A stretch of 64,000 bases of DNA from Rhizomicrobium palustre. GTDB taxonomy: Bacteria; Pseudomonadota; Alphaproteobacteria; Micropepsales; Micropepsaceae. The notes beneath the pieces were generated by a model that was given only the letters and a program-made list of their open reading frames with translations, was not told the DNA's origin and searched no databases. A program made the translations under genes and the position numbers. Location of the stretch: the NCBI RefSeq assembly GCF_011761565.1, contig NZ_JAASRM010000001.1, positions 124,139 through 188,138 on the forward strand, written 5' to 3'. This document shows positions 17,601 through 25,200 of this stretch, one piece after another (position 1 is the first letter of the stretch; every line of letters starts with the position of its first letter).

Positions 17601-18634
17601 AAGCGCTTCTCTATCTGGGGCCGGGACGGAAATCCTTAGAAGAGCGCCCGAAGCCGGATGTCGTGGCGCCCACCGATGCCGTCGTAAAGATCACCAAGAC
17701 GACCATTTGCGGCACGGATCTGCATATCCTGAAAGGCGATGTCGCCAGTTGCATGCCTGGCCGTATTCTGGGGCATGAAGGCGTCGGCATCGTCGATAAA
17801 ATCGGACCAGGCGTCACCGGTTTCAAACCGGGCGATCACGTCCTGATTTCCTGCATCAGCGCCTGCGGGCGCTGTGTGTATTGCCGGAAGCAGATGTACT
17901 CGCATTGCATAAGCGGCGGCTGGATCCTCGGCAATACCATCGACGGCACCCAGGCCGAATTCGTCCGCATTCCGCATGCCGATACGAGCCTCTATCCCAT
18001 TCCCGCGGGAGCAGACGAAGAAGCCTTGGTCATGCTGAGCGACATCCTGCCAACCGGCTTTGAATGCGGCGTGCTCAACGGCAAGATTCAACCCGGAAGC
18101 ACCGTAGCCATCGTGGGCGCCGGACCGATCGGCCTTGCCACGCTGCTTACGGCACAATTCTATTCACCGGCCAAGCTGATCGTGATCGACCTCGATAGCA
18201 ATCGTCTGGACGTCGCCAAGCGGCTGGGCGCGACCGACACCATCAACAGCTCTTTTGGAAAAGCCTCCGAAGCCGTCAAGGAGATGACGAGCGGTCTAGG
18301 GGTCGACACCGCCATTGAGGCGGTCGGCATTCCCGCGACCTTCGAGCTATGCCAGGAGATCATTGCCCCTGGCGGCACCATCGCTAATGTTGGTGTCCAT
18401 GGAACGAAAGTCGATCTTCACCTGGAAACACTGTGGGATCGCAATATCACCATCACGACACGGCTGGTCGATACCATCAGCACGCCGATGCTGCTGAAGA
18501 CCGTCGGGGCTCGTAAGATTGACCCCAAACGCCTCATCACCCACCGCTTCAAGTTCGATCATATTCTGGAGGCGTATGACACCTTCACGCATGCGGCCGA
18601 TAACCGGGCCCTGAAAGTTATCATCGAGGCCTGA
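17597..18634 (+). CDS. Zinc-dependent alcohol dehydrogenase (MDR family)
   Basis: A 345-residue medium-chain dehydrogenase. The catalytic zinc cysteine is in TTICGTDLHILKG and the histidine and glutamate in GHEGVG. Structural zinc is held by the four cysteines of CGRCVYCRKQMYSHC. The Rossmann nucleotide site is VGAGPIGLATLL, followed by VIDLDSNRL whose acidic residue suggests NAD rather than NADP. It would oxidise alcohols or reduce aldehydes in the cytoplasm; isopropanol- or butanediol-type enzymes share this layout. The ATG overlaps the upstream gene's stop (ATGA). A detoxifying or redox-balancing role in stress fits the setting but is inference. Confidence 0.93.
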   Translation: MKALLYLGPGRKSLEERPKPDVVAPTDAVVKITKTTICGTDLHILKGDVASCMPGRILGHEGVGIVDKIGPGVTGFKPGDHVLISCISACGRCVYCRKQMYSHCISGGWILGNTIDGTQAEFVRIPHADTSLYPIPAGADEEALVMLSDILPTGFECGVLNGKIQPGSTVAIVGAGPIGLATLLTAQFYSPAKLIVIDLDSNRLDVAKRLGATDTINSSFGKASEAVKEMTSGLGVDTAIEAVGIPATFELCQEIIAPGGTIANVGVHGTKVDLHLETLWDRNITITTRLVDTISTPMLLKTVGARKIDPKRLITHRFKFDHILEAYDTFTHAADNRALKVIIEA

Positions 18635-18658
18635 CGTAGCGCCGCTCGCCTCCCCTCT

Positions 18659-18675
18659 GTGTACATTCCGAACCT
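18659..18675 (+). promoter_or_regulatory. Stress-island motif copy C
   Basis: GTGTACATTCCGAACCT, one base off the consensus. It sits in the gap after the alcohol dehydrogenase, 106 bp before the ATG of the 61-residue gene at 18781, and points towards it. Confidence 0.6.
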
Positions 18676-18780
18676 GTCGGCAGTGAAGCGCGGCCTGTAT
18701 ATCTGGCGGCGCTAAAGATCTGTTGCGCAGATCTTGGGGAAGCTGCGCCCGACGCGCACATCATCCAAAGGAGAATGGAT

Positions 18781-18966
18781 ATGGGACCAGAAACCAGCAA
18801 GCAGGCAGAGACCGGAGCACGGGCCGAAGAAATGGCCCGATATGGCATAACCTGCATTCCAATCGATAATTTCTACTACCGGCAATTTCACTATACGAGC
18901 CTGAAAGACGCGGTTGCTCAGGCCATGCGTGACAAGGCGCAGGCGCAGCAATCGCCTGCCGATTGA
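18781..18966 (+). CDS. Small hypothetical protein (61 aa)
   Basis: The frame opens at ATG 18775, but AAGGAG is only one or two bases before that codon and 7-8 before ATG 18781, so I take the latter. The protein has a polar N-terminus, a central IPIDNFYYRQFHYTSLKDAVAQA stretch and a polar tail; no membrane helix or export signal. I do not recognise the family, but the YRQFHYTSLKDAVAQA pattern looks conserved rather than random. Motif copy C lies 106 bp upstream. The next gene starts 46 bp after its stop and probably shares the transcript. Confidence 0.7.
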   Translation: MGPETSKQAETGARAEEMARYGITCIPIDNFYYRQFHYTSLKDAVAQAMRDKAQAQQSPAD

Positions 18967-19012
18967 CGGCTCTTCCCTGCCGCGTCCGGCGCATCCTTTT
19001 GTGGAGGTCTTC

Positions 19013-19252
19013 GTGAGCTATACCATCACCTTTCGCCGTCCAGAATTGTGGCATGTGCTGACCACCATGACCGTTCCCTCGCAAGCGGATACTCTTGCCC
19101 AAATCCACCGCTTGGAAGATCTCGGCTACAAGATCATCACCGTGATCCCGCCACTTGACGTCCATCGCTCGCCGCAAGATCCGGGCTCACGCATGCCTGC
19201 ATCCATCGGCCTGCGCGAAGCCAAAACCTCTATCCGGCACAGGATTGAGTAG
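19013..19252 (+). CDS. Small hypothetical protein (79 aa)
   Basis: A 79-residue protein starting at GTG 19013, which is preceded by TGGAGG at good spacing; upstream codons in the frame have no such support. The sequence (SYTITFRRPELWHVLTTM, then ADTLAQIHRLEDLGYKIITVIPP) looks like a compact alpha/beta fold of unknown function. Its TAG stop lies inside motif copy D. It follows the 61-residue gene by 46 bp and probably forms an operon with it under motif copy C. No close family is recognised. Confidence 0.65.
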   Translation: MSYTITFRRPELWHVLTTMTVPSQADTLAQIHRLEDLGYKIITVIPPLDVHRSPQDPGSRMPASIGLREAKTSIRHRIE

Positions 19253-19263
19253 TTTCCGATTCT
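19247..19263 (+). promoter_or_regulatory. Stress-island motif copy D
   Basis: GAGTAGTTTCCGATTCT. It contains the stop codon of the 79-residue gene and lies about 135 bp before the PRC-barrel gene, which it faces. Confidence 0.55.
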
Positions 19264-19396
19264 GCCTAAAACTGCGCGATAGTGACATCCTTGGCTCCGC
19301 CTGATCGCCGCCCGGCCGCTATGGTTCGCGCGAGAAGGCCATCCGGTGTGCGGCGAAAGCACTGCCACCGCCTCCCAGAGAAAAGGAAACTCAGCC

Positions 19397-20002
19397 ATGA
19401 TGTCCGCAAGAGCTCTTATGTTTGCGCGTCCCCTCCCCGTCAGCTTCGCATTTTTCCTCTCGCTCGCCGCCCCCGCCGCCGCCCAGCCCGTTTCTACCCC
19501 CGCTGAACAAACGCAGACGCAGCAGCTCAATCAAAACATCACCGATGCCAACAGAGCCGCAGATGCGAAAAAAGCCGAGAACAATGCGCTCTATCAACAA
19601 CAGCAGGCCCGCTATCAGGAGCAGCTTACGGTCTATAAAGCGGGCCAGAAGAACTATCAGGAACGTGCCGCGATCTATCTGGCGGCGCGCGATCGCTACA
19701 TTGCTGGGCACGCCCAATATCAGCGGGCAACCTGGCCGGCGCGCTACCAGCAAAGCCTTATCGTCGATACCAACGATTTGTTGGGGGCACGAGTCCGCAC
19801 GTCTAACGGCCGTACAGTCGGTCAGGTGGCGGAAATAGCCTTACTTGACGGTCGCGTCGACGCGCTGCGCGTCACACTCGACAATAGGCGTGGCGATGTA
19901 TGGGTCGACTCCGGCGATCTGCGATTTGATGCAGACAAGAAGGTTGTCATGACGAACCTGAACCGCCGGGATTTGTATATCATGACGCAAGAGACTTACT
20001 AA
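19397..20002 (+). CDS. Exported PRC-barrel protein
   Basis: A 201-residue protein. ATG 19397 follows AAAAGGAAA and starts a signal peptide ending in AAPAAAQ. Residues about 30-110 are rich in glutamine and alanine and look like one long helical or coiled-coil segment (DAKKAENNALYQQQQARYQEQL). The C-terminal part is a PRC-barrel: DLLGARVRTSNGRTVGQVAE, then RVDALRVTLDNRRGDVWVD and KKVVMTNL. PRC-barrels bind RNA or membrane-linked partners in other proteins; exported forms are common in Rhizobiales-like bacteria, with unknown roles. Motif copy D lies upstream. A structured intergenic region follows the stop. Confidence 0.85.
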   Translation: MMSARALMFARPLPVSFAFFLSLAAPAAAQPVSTPAEQTQTQQLNQNITDANRAADAKKAENNALYQQQQARYQEQLTVYKAGQKNYQERAAIYLAARDRYIAGHAQYQRATWPARYQQSLIVDTNDLLGARVRTSNGRTVGQVAEIALLDGRVDALRVTLDNRRGDVWVDSGDLRFDADKKVVMTNLNRRDLYIMTQETY

Positions 20003-20029
20003 ACCAAGGGCCTGCCCACGCCGCTGACA

Positions 20030-20177
20030 AAGAAAAGCCGCCGACCTAAGGGGGCTTGGTGTCGGCGGCCGAGGGGAAGGCCCAACCGTTGTGCGTGTCA
20101 AAAAGACGGTGGCACATCGATCGTCTGATTGGTTACTGGGCCTTTTTGTATCCTAGCGGACGCATATTACGCCGGGG
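20030..20177 (-). ncRNA. Candidate stress small RNA
   Basis: No gene lies between the PRC-barrel stop (20002) and the DUF883 stop (20248). Motif copy E (20178-20194) points leftwards into this gap. About 110 bp further on, the minus strand has a perfect 9-bp stem (GCCGCCGAC/GTCGGCGGC, 20037-20069) followed at once by TTTTCTTT, a good intrinsic terminator. That layout fits a small RNA of roughly 100-150 nt. On the plus strand a different stem, AAGGCCCA (20077-20084) with TGGGCCTT (20137-20144), ends in a T-run, so a plus-strand terminator or RNA is also possible. Confidence 0.45.
20037..20069 (-). terminator. Hairpin plus T-run, minus strand
   Basis: A perfect 9-bp inverted repeat with a 15-base loop, followed on the minus strand by TTTTCTTT. 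There is no T-run on the plus strand. No minus-strand gene ends here, so it probably ends a non-coding transcript that starts near motif copy E. Confidence 0.65.
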
Positions 20178-20194
20178 AGCTTCGGAAACTACTC
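20178..20194 (-). promoter_or_regulatory. Stress-island motif copy E
   Basis: On the minus strand, GAGTAGTTTCCGAAGCT. It lies just after the DUF883 gene and faces a gap without genes. Confidence 0.55.
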
Positions 20195-20247
20195 ATACGG
20201 CACCTTCGCGAAACTGCCGCGACATAACTCGAAAGTCCGCGCCCGAA

Positions 20248-20622
20248 CTAGACTTTCGCTTTCTTTGGCTTGTGCCCAACCAACCCCAGGATAACGCCGG
20301 TCAGCGCACCAGCCCCAGCTGCCAGGGCGAGCGCCGCAATTGGTTGGGAGCGTATCGAGCTTCGTGCAGATTTGAGATTGCTGTCGGTCCAAGCTTCCAC
20401 ATCATTGGAAGCTTGCGTGGCTGTGTCTTCGGCATAACGGTAGGCCCGGCGAGCCACGTCTTCAGCCTTGTGCAAGGCATCGTGCACCCGAGCATCTGCA
20501 ATGCCTTCAACATCTCCTGCTAAGGTCTTTATATCGGTCCCCAGCGTTTCGATTTCGGCGCGCAACGTGCTGAGATGGGCGCGCTCATTCTTCGTGCCGT
20601 TCGGGTTTGAATATTCTGCCAT
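20248..20622 (-). CDS. DUF883 (ElaB/YqjD-like) membrane-anchored protein
   Basis: A 124-residue protein with a long helical N-terminal part (about residues 15-90; HLSTLRAEIETLGTDIKTLAGD, then KAEDVARRAYRYAEDTATQA) and one glycine/alanine-rich membrane helix near the C-terminus (IAALALAAGAGALTGVILGLV), ending in a basic tail. This is the layout of the DUF883 family (ElaB, YqjD), inner-membrane proteins that in Escherichia coli bind ribosomes in stationary phase. Motif copy G lies about 75 bp upstream on the same strand. It fits the ribosome-silencing theme of the Rmf-like gene about 0.7 kb away. Confidence 0.82.
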   Translation of the reverse strand: MAEYSNPNGTKNERAHLSTLRAEIETLGTDIKTLAGDVEGIADARVHDALHKAEDVARRAYRYAEDTATQASNDVEAWTDSNLKSARSSIRSQPIAALALAAGAGALTGVILGLVGHKPKKAKV

Positions 20623-20697
20623 TTTAGTGGAGGCCTTTCATGCCGGCATAAAACGCCGTAGCTCAGGCATAATCGCATACCCCCCAACCCGGCGAGG

Positions 20698-20714
20698 AGC
20701 TTCGGAATATACTC
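20698..20714 (-). promoter_or_regulatory. Stress-island motif copy G
   Basis: On the minus strand, GAGTATATTCCGAAGCT. It lies 75 bp before the DUF883 start and points towards it. It is also just inside the gap after the 70-residue gene at 20729. Confidence 0.6.
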
Positions 20715-20728
20715 AGCGATTTCTGCGT

Positions 20729-20941
20729 TCAGACCTCGATGAAGCGGAAACGATTGACGGTGGAAAGCATTGTCGCCTCATCCGCCCGCGCCTCATCCTC
20801 GCCCGCTTTGATCCCGTAACGGGAATCAAACTTGAGCACGATCGTACGTGCTTCCCGGCCGATCACCGTTGCCAAAAGCCATTGCCTGCGACCTGGGACC
20901 CAGGTGGCCCATTTCTGTCCAATCACAACATTTAAGGGCAT
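20729..20941 (-). CDS. Small hypothetical protein (70 aa)
   Basis: A 70-residue protein starting at ATG 20941, with GGAGAGG about 8 bases upstream. It reads MPLNVVIGQKWATWVPGRR and continues with a basic/hydrophobic mix (WLLATVIGREARTIVLKFDS), suggesting a small beta-barrel-like fold. No family is recognised. It is followed 14 bp before motif copy G and preceded by the 62-residue gene by 30 bp, all on the minus strand, so it is probably part of a short operon of small proteins. Confidence 0.6.
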   Translation of the reverse strand: MPLNVVIGQKWATWVPGRRQWLLATVIGREARTIVLKFDSRYGIKAGEDEARADEATMLSTVNRFRFIEV

Positions 20942-20971
20942 ACTCCGGCCTCTCCAAACACTGGCCCGCGC

Positions 20972-21160
20972 TCAGGATGAGGTGGTGCCTGCCGCGCGAT
21001 GCGCATAGATTTCATCCCACGTCGCCTCTTTCGGCAGCCCCTCCTTTGCGGCACATTCCTCGCGAACATCTTCGGAAGCGCAGAAGGCGCGAAGCTCGTG
21101 CCTGATCTGGACCGTTGACGGGATCGGAAGGCGCCTGCCAAAGCGGATAATCTTGTTCAT
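20972..21160 (-). CDS. Small hypothetical protein (62 aa)
   Basis: A 62-residue protein starting at ATG 21160, preceded by GAGAGG at 5 bases. It begins with a basic stretch (MNKIIRFGRRLPIPSTVQIR) and has a helical middle with two cysteines (ELRAFCASEDVREECAAKEG). No known family is recognised. It lies in a run of small minus-strand genes between the DUF883 gene and the cold-shock gene. Confidence 0.6.
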   Translation of the reverse strand: MNKIIRFGRRLPIPSTVQIRHELRAFCASEDVREECAAKEGLPKEATWDEIYAHRAAGTTSS

Positions 21161-21184
21161 CTGAGCCTCTCGCTTTCACCGCCT

Positions 21185-21283
21185 TTAGCGGATCAGCACC
21201 ACATATTGAAAACCCATCAATCCGACGAGTACCGCTGCGACAGCAAATACGCGCCAATTGAGACCGCGGAGAAACTCCGGCAT
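21185..21283 (-). CDS. Very small membrane protein (32 aa)
   Basis: A 32-residue frame, ATG 21283 to TAA 21185, preceded by GTGAGG about 9 bases upstream. It consists of a short polar start (MPEFLRGLNWR) and one membrane helix (VFAVAAVLVGLMGFQYVVLIR). Such single-helix proteins are common in stress regions and are often missed by gene finders. It lies between the Rmf-like gene and the 62-residue gene on the same strand with normal spacing. The call rests on the start signal and the helix only. Confidence 0.5.
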   Translation of the reverse strand: MPEFLRGLNWRVFAVAAVLVGLMGFQYVVLIR

Positions 21284-21343
21284 AAACCAACCTCACTTCG
21301 ACGCATTTTTGCACATCACATTGCCGGCCGGGATTAGAGCCGT

Positions 21344-21526
21344 TCAGCTACCTATGGCTTTTGCGAAACCTTCCATCCAGCGGGAGCGTTCGGGTTCGGC
21401 GCCGTAGGGATTGAGCGCAGCCATGCTGTCCTTTTTTAAGCCCGCGGTTTGTTCTTCCGACAATAATTGCGCCTTGTTCCAGCCTTCGGCGTAGATCCGG
21501 CTCAGACGATAGTTGGCCATATCCAT
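21344..21526 (-). CDS. Rmf/CrpP-like small protein
   Basis: A 60-residue protein. The frame opens at 21532, but AAGGAG is one base from that ATG and 7 from ATG 21526, so I choose the latter. The second half, LNPYGAEPERSRWMEGFAKAI, matches the pattern of ribosome modulation factor (a PY pair, then R-x-x-W-x-x-G-[FW]). The N-terminal part (RIYAEGWNKAQLLS) matches the Rmf GY/GW-x-A segment in place. Rmf pairs 70S ribosomes into inactive 100S dimers in stationary phase; CrpP-like relatives have other proposed roles. It lies between the cold-shock gene and a run of small genes. Function by homology is plausible, not proven. Confidence 0.6.
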   Translation of the reverse strand: MDMANYRLSRIYAEGWNKAQLLSEEQTAGLKKDSMAALNPYGAEPERSRWMEGFAKAIGS

Positions 21527-21549
21527 GAGCATACTCCTTGAAAAGCAGA

Positions 21550-21577
21550 AGCGACGGGGAGATTTCTCTCCATCGCT
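21550..21577 (-). terminator. Hairpin between cold-shock and Rmf-like genes
   Basis: AGCGACGGGGAGA and TCTCTCCATCGCT form a 13-bp stem with two mismatches and a two-base loop. On the minus strand it is followed by a pyrimidine-rich run containing TTTT. It lies just after the cold-shock stop and could end that transcript or reduce read-through into the Rmf-like gene. Confidence 0.5.
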
Positions 21578-21586
21578 GATGTTTCG

Positions 21587-21790
21587 TTAGGCGGGCTGAA
21601 TGTTGACGGCTTTGGGGCCTCTGACATCGGATTCAACCTCGTAGGAAACGCGCTGACCTTCAGCCAGAACGCGCATGCCAGATGTTGCCAGCGCGCTCGA
21701 GTGAACGAACACGTCCTTACCGCCACCTTCAGGTGCGATAAAGCCAAAGCCCTTGCTCGCGTTGAAGAACTTCACGATGCCGATGGTCAT
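21587..21790 (-). CDS. Cold-shock protein, CspA family
   Basis: A 67-residue single cold-shock domain. RNP1 is KGFGFIAP and RNP2 is DVFVHSSAL, with the usual start ([14 protein letters not shown]) and the C-terminal strands ending [11 protein letters not shown]. It is a small nucleic-acid chaperone that binds single-stranded RNA or DNA in the cytoplasm. The gene is divergent from the cyclic glucan synthase and is followed by an Rmf-like gene after a hairpin. The upstream gap is long enough for a structured leader of the kind known for cspA, but I did not verify one. Confidence 0.95.
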   Translation of the reverse strand: MTIGIVKFFNASKGFGFIAPEGGGKDVFVHSSALATSGMRVLAEGQRVSYEVESDVRGPKAVNIQPA

Positions 21791-22244
21791 GATTTATCCA
21801 GATACGTCGAGTTGCACTCAAGCCATTGCTTGAGCGGCGAGAAACGAAGCAATCAGCCTGAAAGTTCTTCTGTTTCTGCCGGATTTGCGCGGTGCAAGCC
21901 GGGAGCACGAAAGTGCGATTCATCTGACGGGGACGCCGCCGCCTATCGGATGTAGGCTTGCAATACGCCTATTACAAGGCAGCAATACCTGGAGCCTTGG
22001 GGGATTAACTGACGACTAGCCACTAAGTTTGTCTTAGCCCGCATCCTGTAGGGGCAACAAGTATAAGAAATAAACAAAATTCCATTCGACGGATAATAAG
22101 GTGCTATAGTCCGTTTAACAGATCTCGCTGTATTCCCGGGCTACTCAGAGCTTGGCGACGAGAAGATCATTCCGAGAAGCTTAAGGTGAAACGTGGAGCC
22201 CCTTTCGGGCGATCCATGCCTGCATACTCGGTGGAAAGGCTAAA
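21791..22244. other. Intergenic region between csp and ndvB
   Basis: About 450 bp without a supported gene. It must hold the divergent promoters of the cold-shock gene and the glucan synthase. AT-rich segments (22060-22120, including GATAATAAGGTGCTATAGT) resemble a sigma-70 promoter for the plus strand. At 22165-22171, ATTCCGA is a partial match to the island motif, about 75 bp before the ndvB start, but its GAGTA half is absent. Confidence 0.5.
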
Positions 22245-25200
22245 TTGCACTTGTCGTCCCAGATTTTTTTTCGACCCTCCTCGAAAATATCCCCTTGGAA
22301 TACGGAAGAGTCTATCCGCGAGGAGCTCTTCAGTATTGACCGACTGGAACAACACGCAGAGAGCCTTGCAGCCGCTCAGCCCGTCACCCCATCACCGCTA
22401 TCACGCCGCTCCTTGAGCGCGCGTCTGAAAGACAATGAGGCGGTTCTGCTGATGGCCTATCGCGATATCGGGCGAACAACGCGCAATGGCCAGCCCGCGA
22501 CGCCCGCCGCCGAATGGTTACTCGACAACTTTCACCTCGTCGAGGAGCAAATTCGTGAAGTGCGGGACGACCTGCCGCCGCGCTATTACCGCCAGTTGCC
22601 CAAATTGGCGGACGGCCCTTTTGCCGGCTATCCCCGCATATTTGGTATTGCCTGGGCCTTCGTCGCCCACACCGACAGCCGCTTTGATCCCGATATGCTG
22701 TGCCGTTTCGTGCACGCCTATCAGCGGGTGCAGCCGCTAACCATCAGCGAACTTTGGGCGCTCGCCATTACCCTGCGTATTGTGCTTGTCGAGAATCTGC
22801 GGCGGGCGGCCAAACGCATTGTCAGAAGCCGCGCCGAACGCCAAGAAGCCGATGACGTTGCCGATCGTCTCCTGGGGGTGAACGGGCGTACCGCCGAGCC
22901 CATAGACTCCGTGCTTCGCGATTACGAAGGCGCCACACTGCCCAAGACCTTTACTGTCCAGCTCGTTCGCCGGTTACGCGATCAGGACCCGCGAGTGACA
23001 CCGGCCATCGTTTGGCTGGAGGCCCGCCTTTCGGCGGAAGGCACAACGGCTGACGAACTCGTGCATCAAGAACATCAGCGTCAAGGCGCGGCCAGCGTGA
23101 CGGTGCGCAATATCATCACCAGCATGCGCATGGCATCGGGCGTGGATTGGGCGGAGATGTTCGAAACCATCAGCCTGGTCGATGCGGCGCTGCGCTCGGG
23201 CAGCGATTTCGCGGCGATGGATTTTTCAACCCGCAATCTTTACCGCAACGCCATCGAAGAGCTGGCACGCGGCTCAACCCTGACGGAATTGGAGATTGCG
23301 CACGCCGCCCTTACCGCCGCGGCTGGCCAGGAGAATGAGCGCGCGCGCGATCCGGGCTATCACCTTATCTCGGGCGGACGCCGCGACTTCGAAAAGCGCA
23401 TCGGATTTCATGCGCCGATACGAAGCTGGCTGGCGCGCTGTAACATGCGGATCGGTATCGCGGGTTATATCAGCGCTGTTGGCGCCGTTGCCACGCTGGT
23501 GCTGCTCCTCCCGCTGCTGGCAGTTCATACCGGCGGCTTCGCCCTCGGGCTGTTGCTGCTTTTCGGCGTCTTCCCCGCAACCGATTTGGCCGTGGCGCTG
23601 ATCAACCGTCTGGTCATGGCCATATTCCCTGCGGCGCCCCTGCCCGGCTTGGCGCTCCGCGACGGCATACCGCCCCATCTGCGCACCCTTGTTGCCGTTC
23701 CGACGCTGCTCACAACGCGCGAAGCTATTGAGGAACAGATCGAGCGGCTGGAAGTCCATTATCTTGCTAGCGTCGAAGGCGACCTGCATTTCGCGCTGCT
23801 CACCGATTGGACCGACTCCGCCTTGGAACACAGCGCGGACGACCAAGCCCTTCTCGATGAAGCAGCAAAAGGCATCGACCGCCTCAACGCCCAATATGGC
23901 CCGGCTCCCGGTGGCGAACGCTTTTTATTGCTCCATCGCAGGCGCATGTGGAACCAAGGACAGCAAAGCTGGATCGGCTGGGAGCGAAAGCGCGGCAAGC
24001 TCCATGAATTGAACAGGCTGTTGCGGGGGACGACCGATACAAGCTTCATCCCTGCTGCGGGCCGCCCGGTCACCGTCCCGCCGGGTATCGCCTATGTCAT
24101 AACCCTCGATGCCGATACCCGCCTGCCCCGGGAAACCGTCCGGAAGCTGGTGGGCAAGATGGCGCATCCCCTCAACCAGCCGCTCTTCGATGCTGCGGCC
24201 GGATGGGTGGTCGAAGGCTATGCGCTGCTGCAGCCGCGCGTGACCCCGTCATTACCTGTAGGACGTGAAGGATCGCTGTTTCAGCGCATCGTCTCCAGCA
24301 TGAACGGCATCGATCCCTATGCGTCCGCCGTTTCAGATGTGTACCAGGATCTGTTCGGCGAAGGCTCATTCGCTGGAAAAGGGATATACAATGTGGACGT
24401 GTTCGAAGCGGCGCTGAAGGATCGCGTGCCGGAGAACACGCTTCTCAGCCACGATCTCTTCGAAGGCACATTCGCGCGCGCTGGTTTGGCCTCCGACATC
24501 GAAGTCATTGAGGAATATCCCGCGCGCTTCGACGTCGCCATGGCGCGGCAACATCGCTGGGCCCGTGGCGACTGGCAGTTGCTGCCCTGGATTTTCGGCC
24601 GCCGCGATGCGTCACGCACCGCAAAGCTTCCCCTCATCGGGCGCTGGAAGATGCTCGATAATCTGCGCCGGACTTTATCGGCGCCTGCGAGCATCGCGGC
24701 ACTGCTGGTCGCCTGGACGCTGCCGGAATTCGACGCCGCCCTGTGGACTTGCTTCGTTCTGGTAACCATCGCCCTCCCAACAATGCTGCCCGTATTTGCC
24801 GATATCGTGCCGCGCCGGGCCCGGACCGCACGCAGTTATCTCGACACGCTCGCTGACGATTTCGGCACAGCCCTGACCCAAACCGCCTTGACCATGACCT
24901 TGCTGGCGCAACAGGCATGTTCAATGTGCGATGCCATTGGCCGCACCCTATTCCGCCTCTTTATCAGCCATCGCAATCTGCTCGAATGGGTGACAGCGGC
25001 ACATGCGAATTTGAGCCCGCGGCTGGATCTTGCAGGCGCCTATCGCAAGATGACCCACGGCGTCATAATCGCGGGCGTTTCGGTACTGGTTCTTTTGCTT
25101 GCCGGCGGCAGTGCCTGGCCGATTGCCCTTCCTTTCATTCTCTTGTGGCTTGCCGCCCCTGCCATTGCGCGGTGGATGAGCATTTCCCCGTTGGTCGCGG

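Noticed and set aside
22160..22178. A tenth motif copy before ndvB
   Set aside because: Only ATTCCGA matches; the GAGTA half is absent. Spacing to the start is similar, so it stays a weak possibility only.
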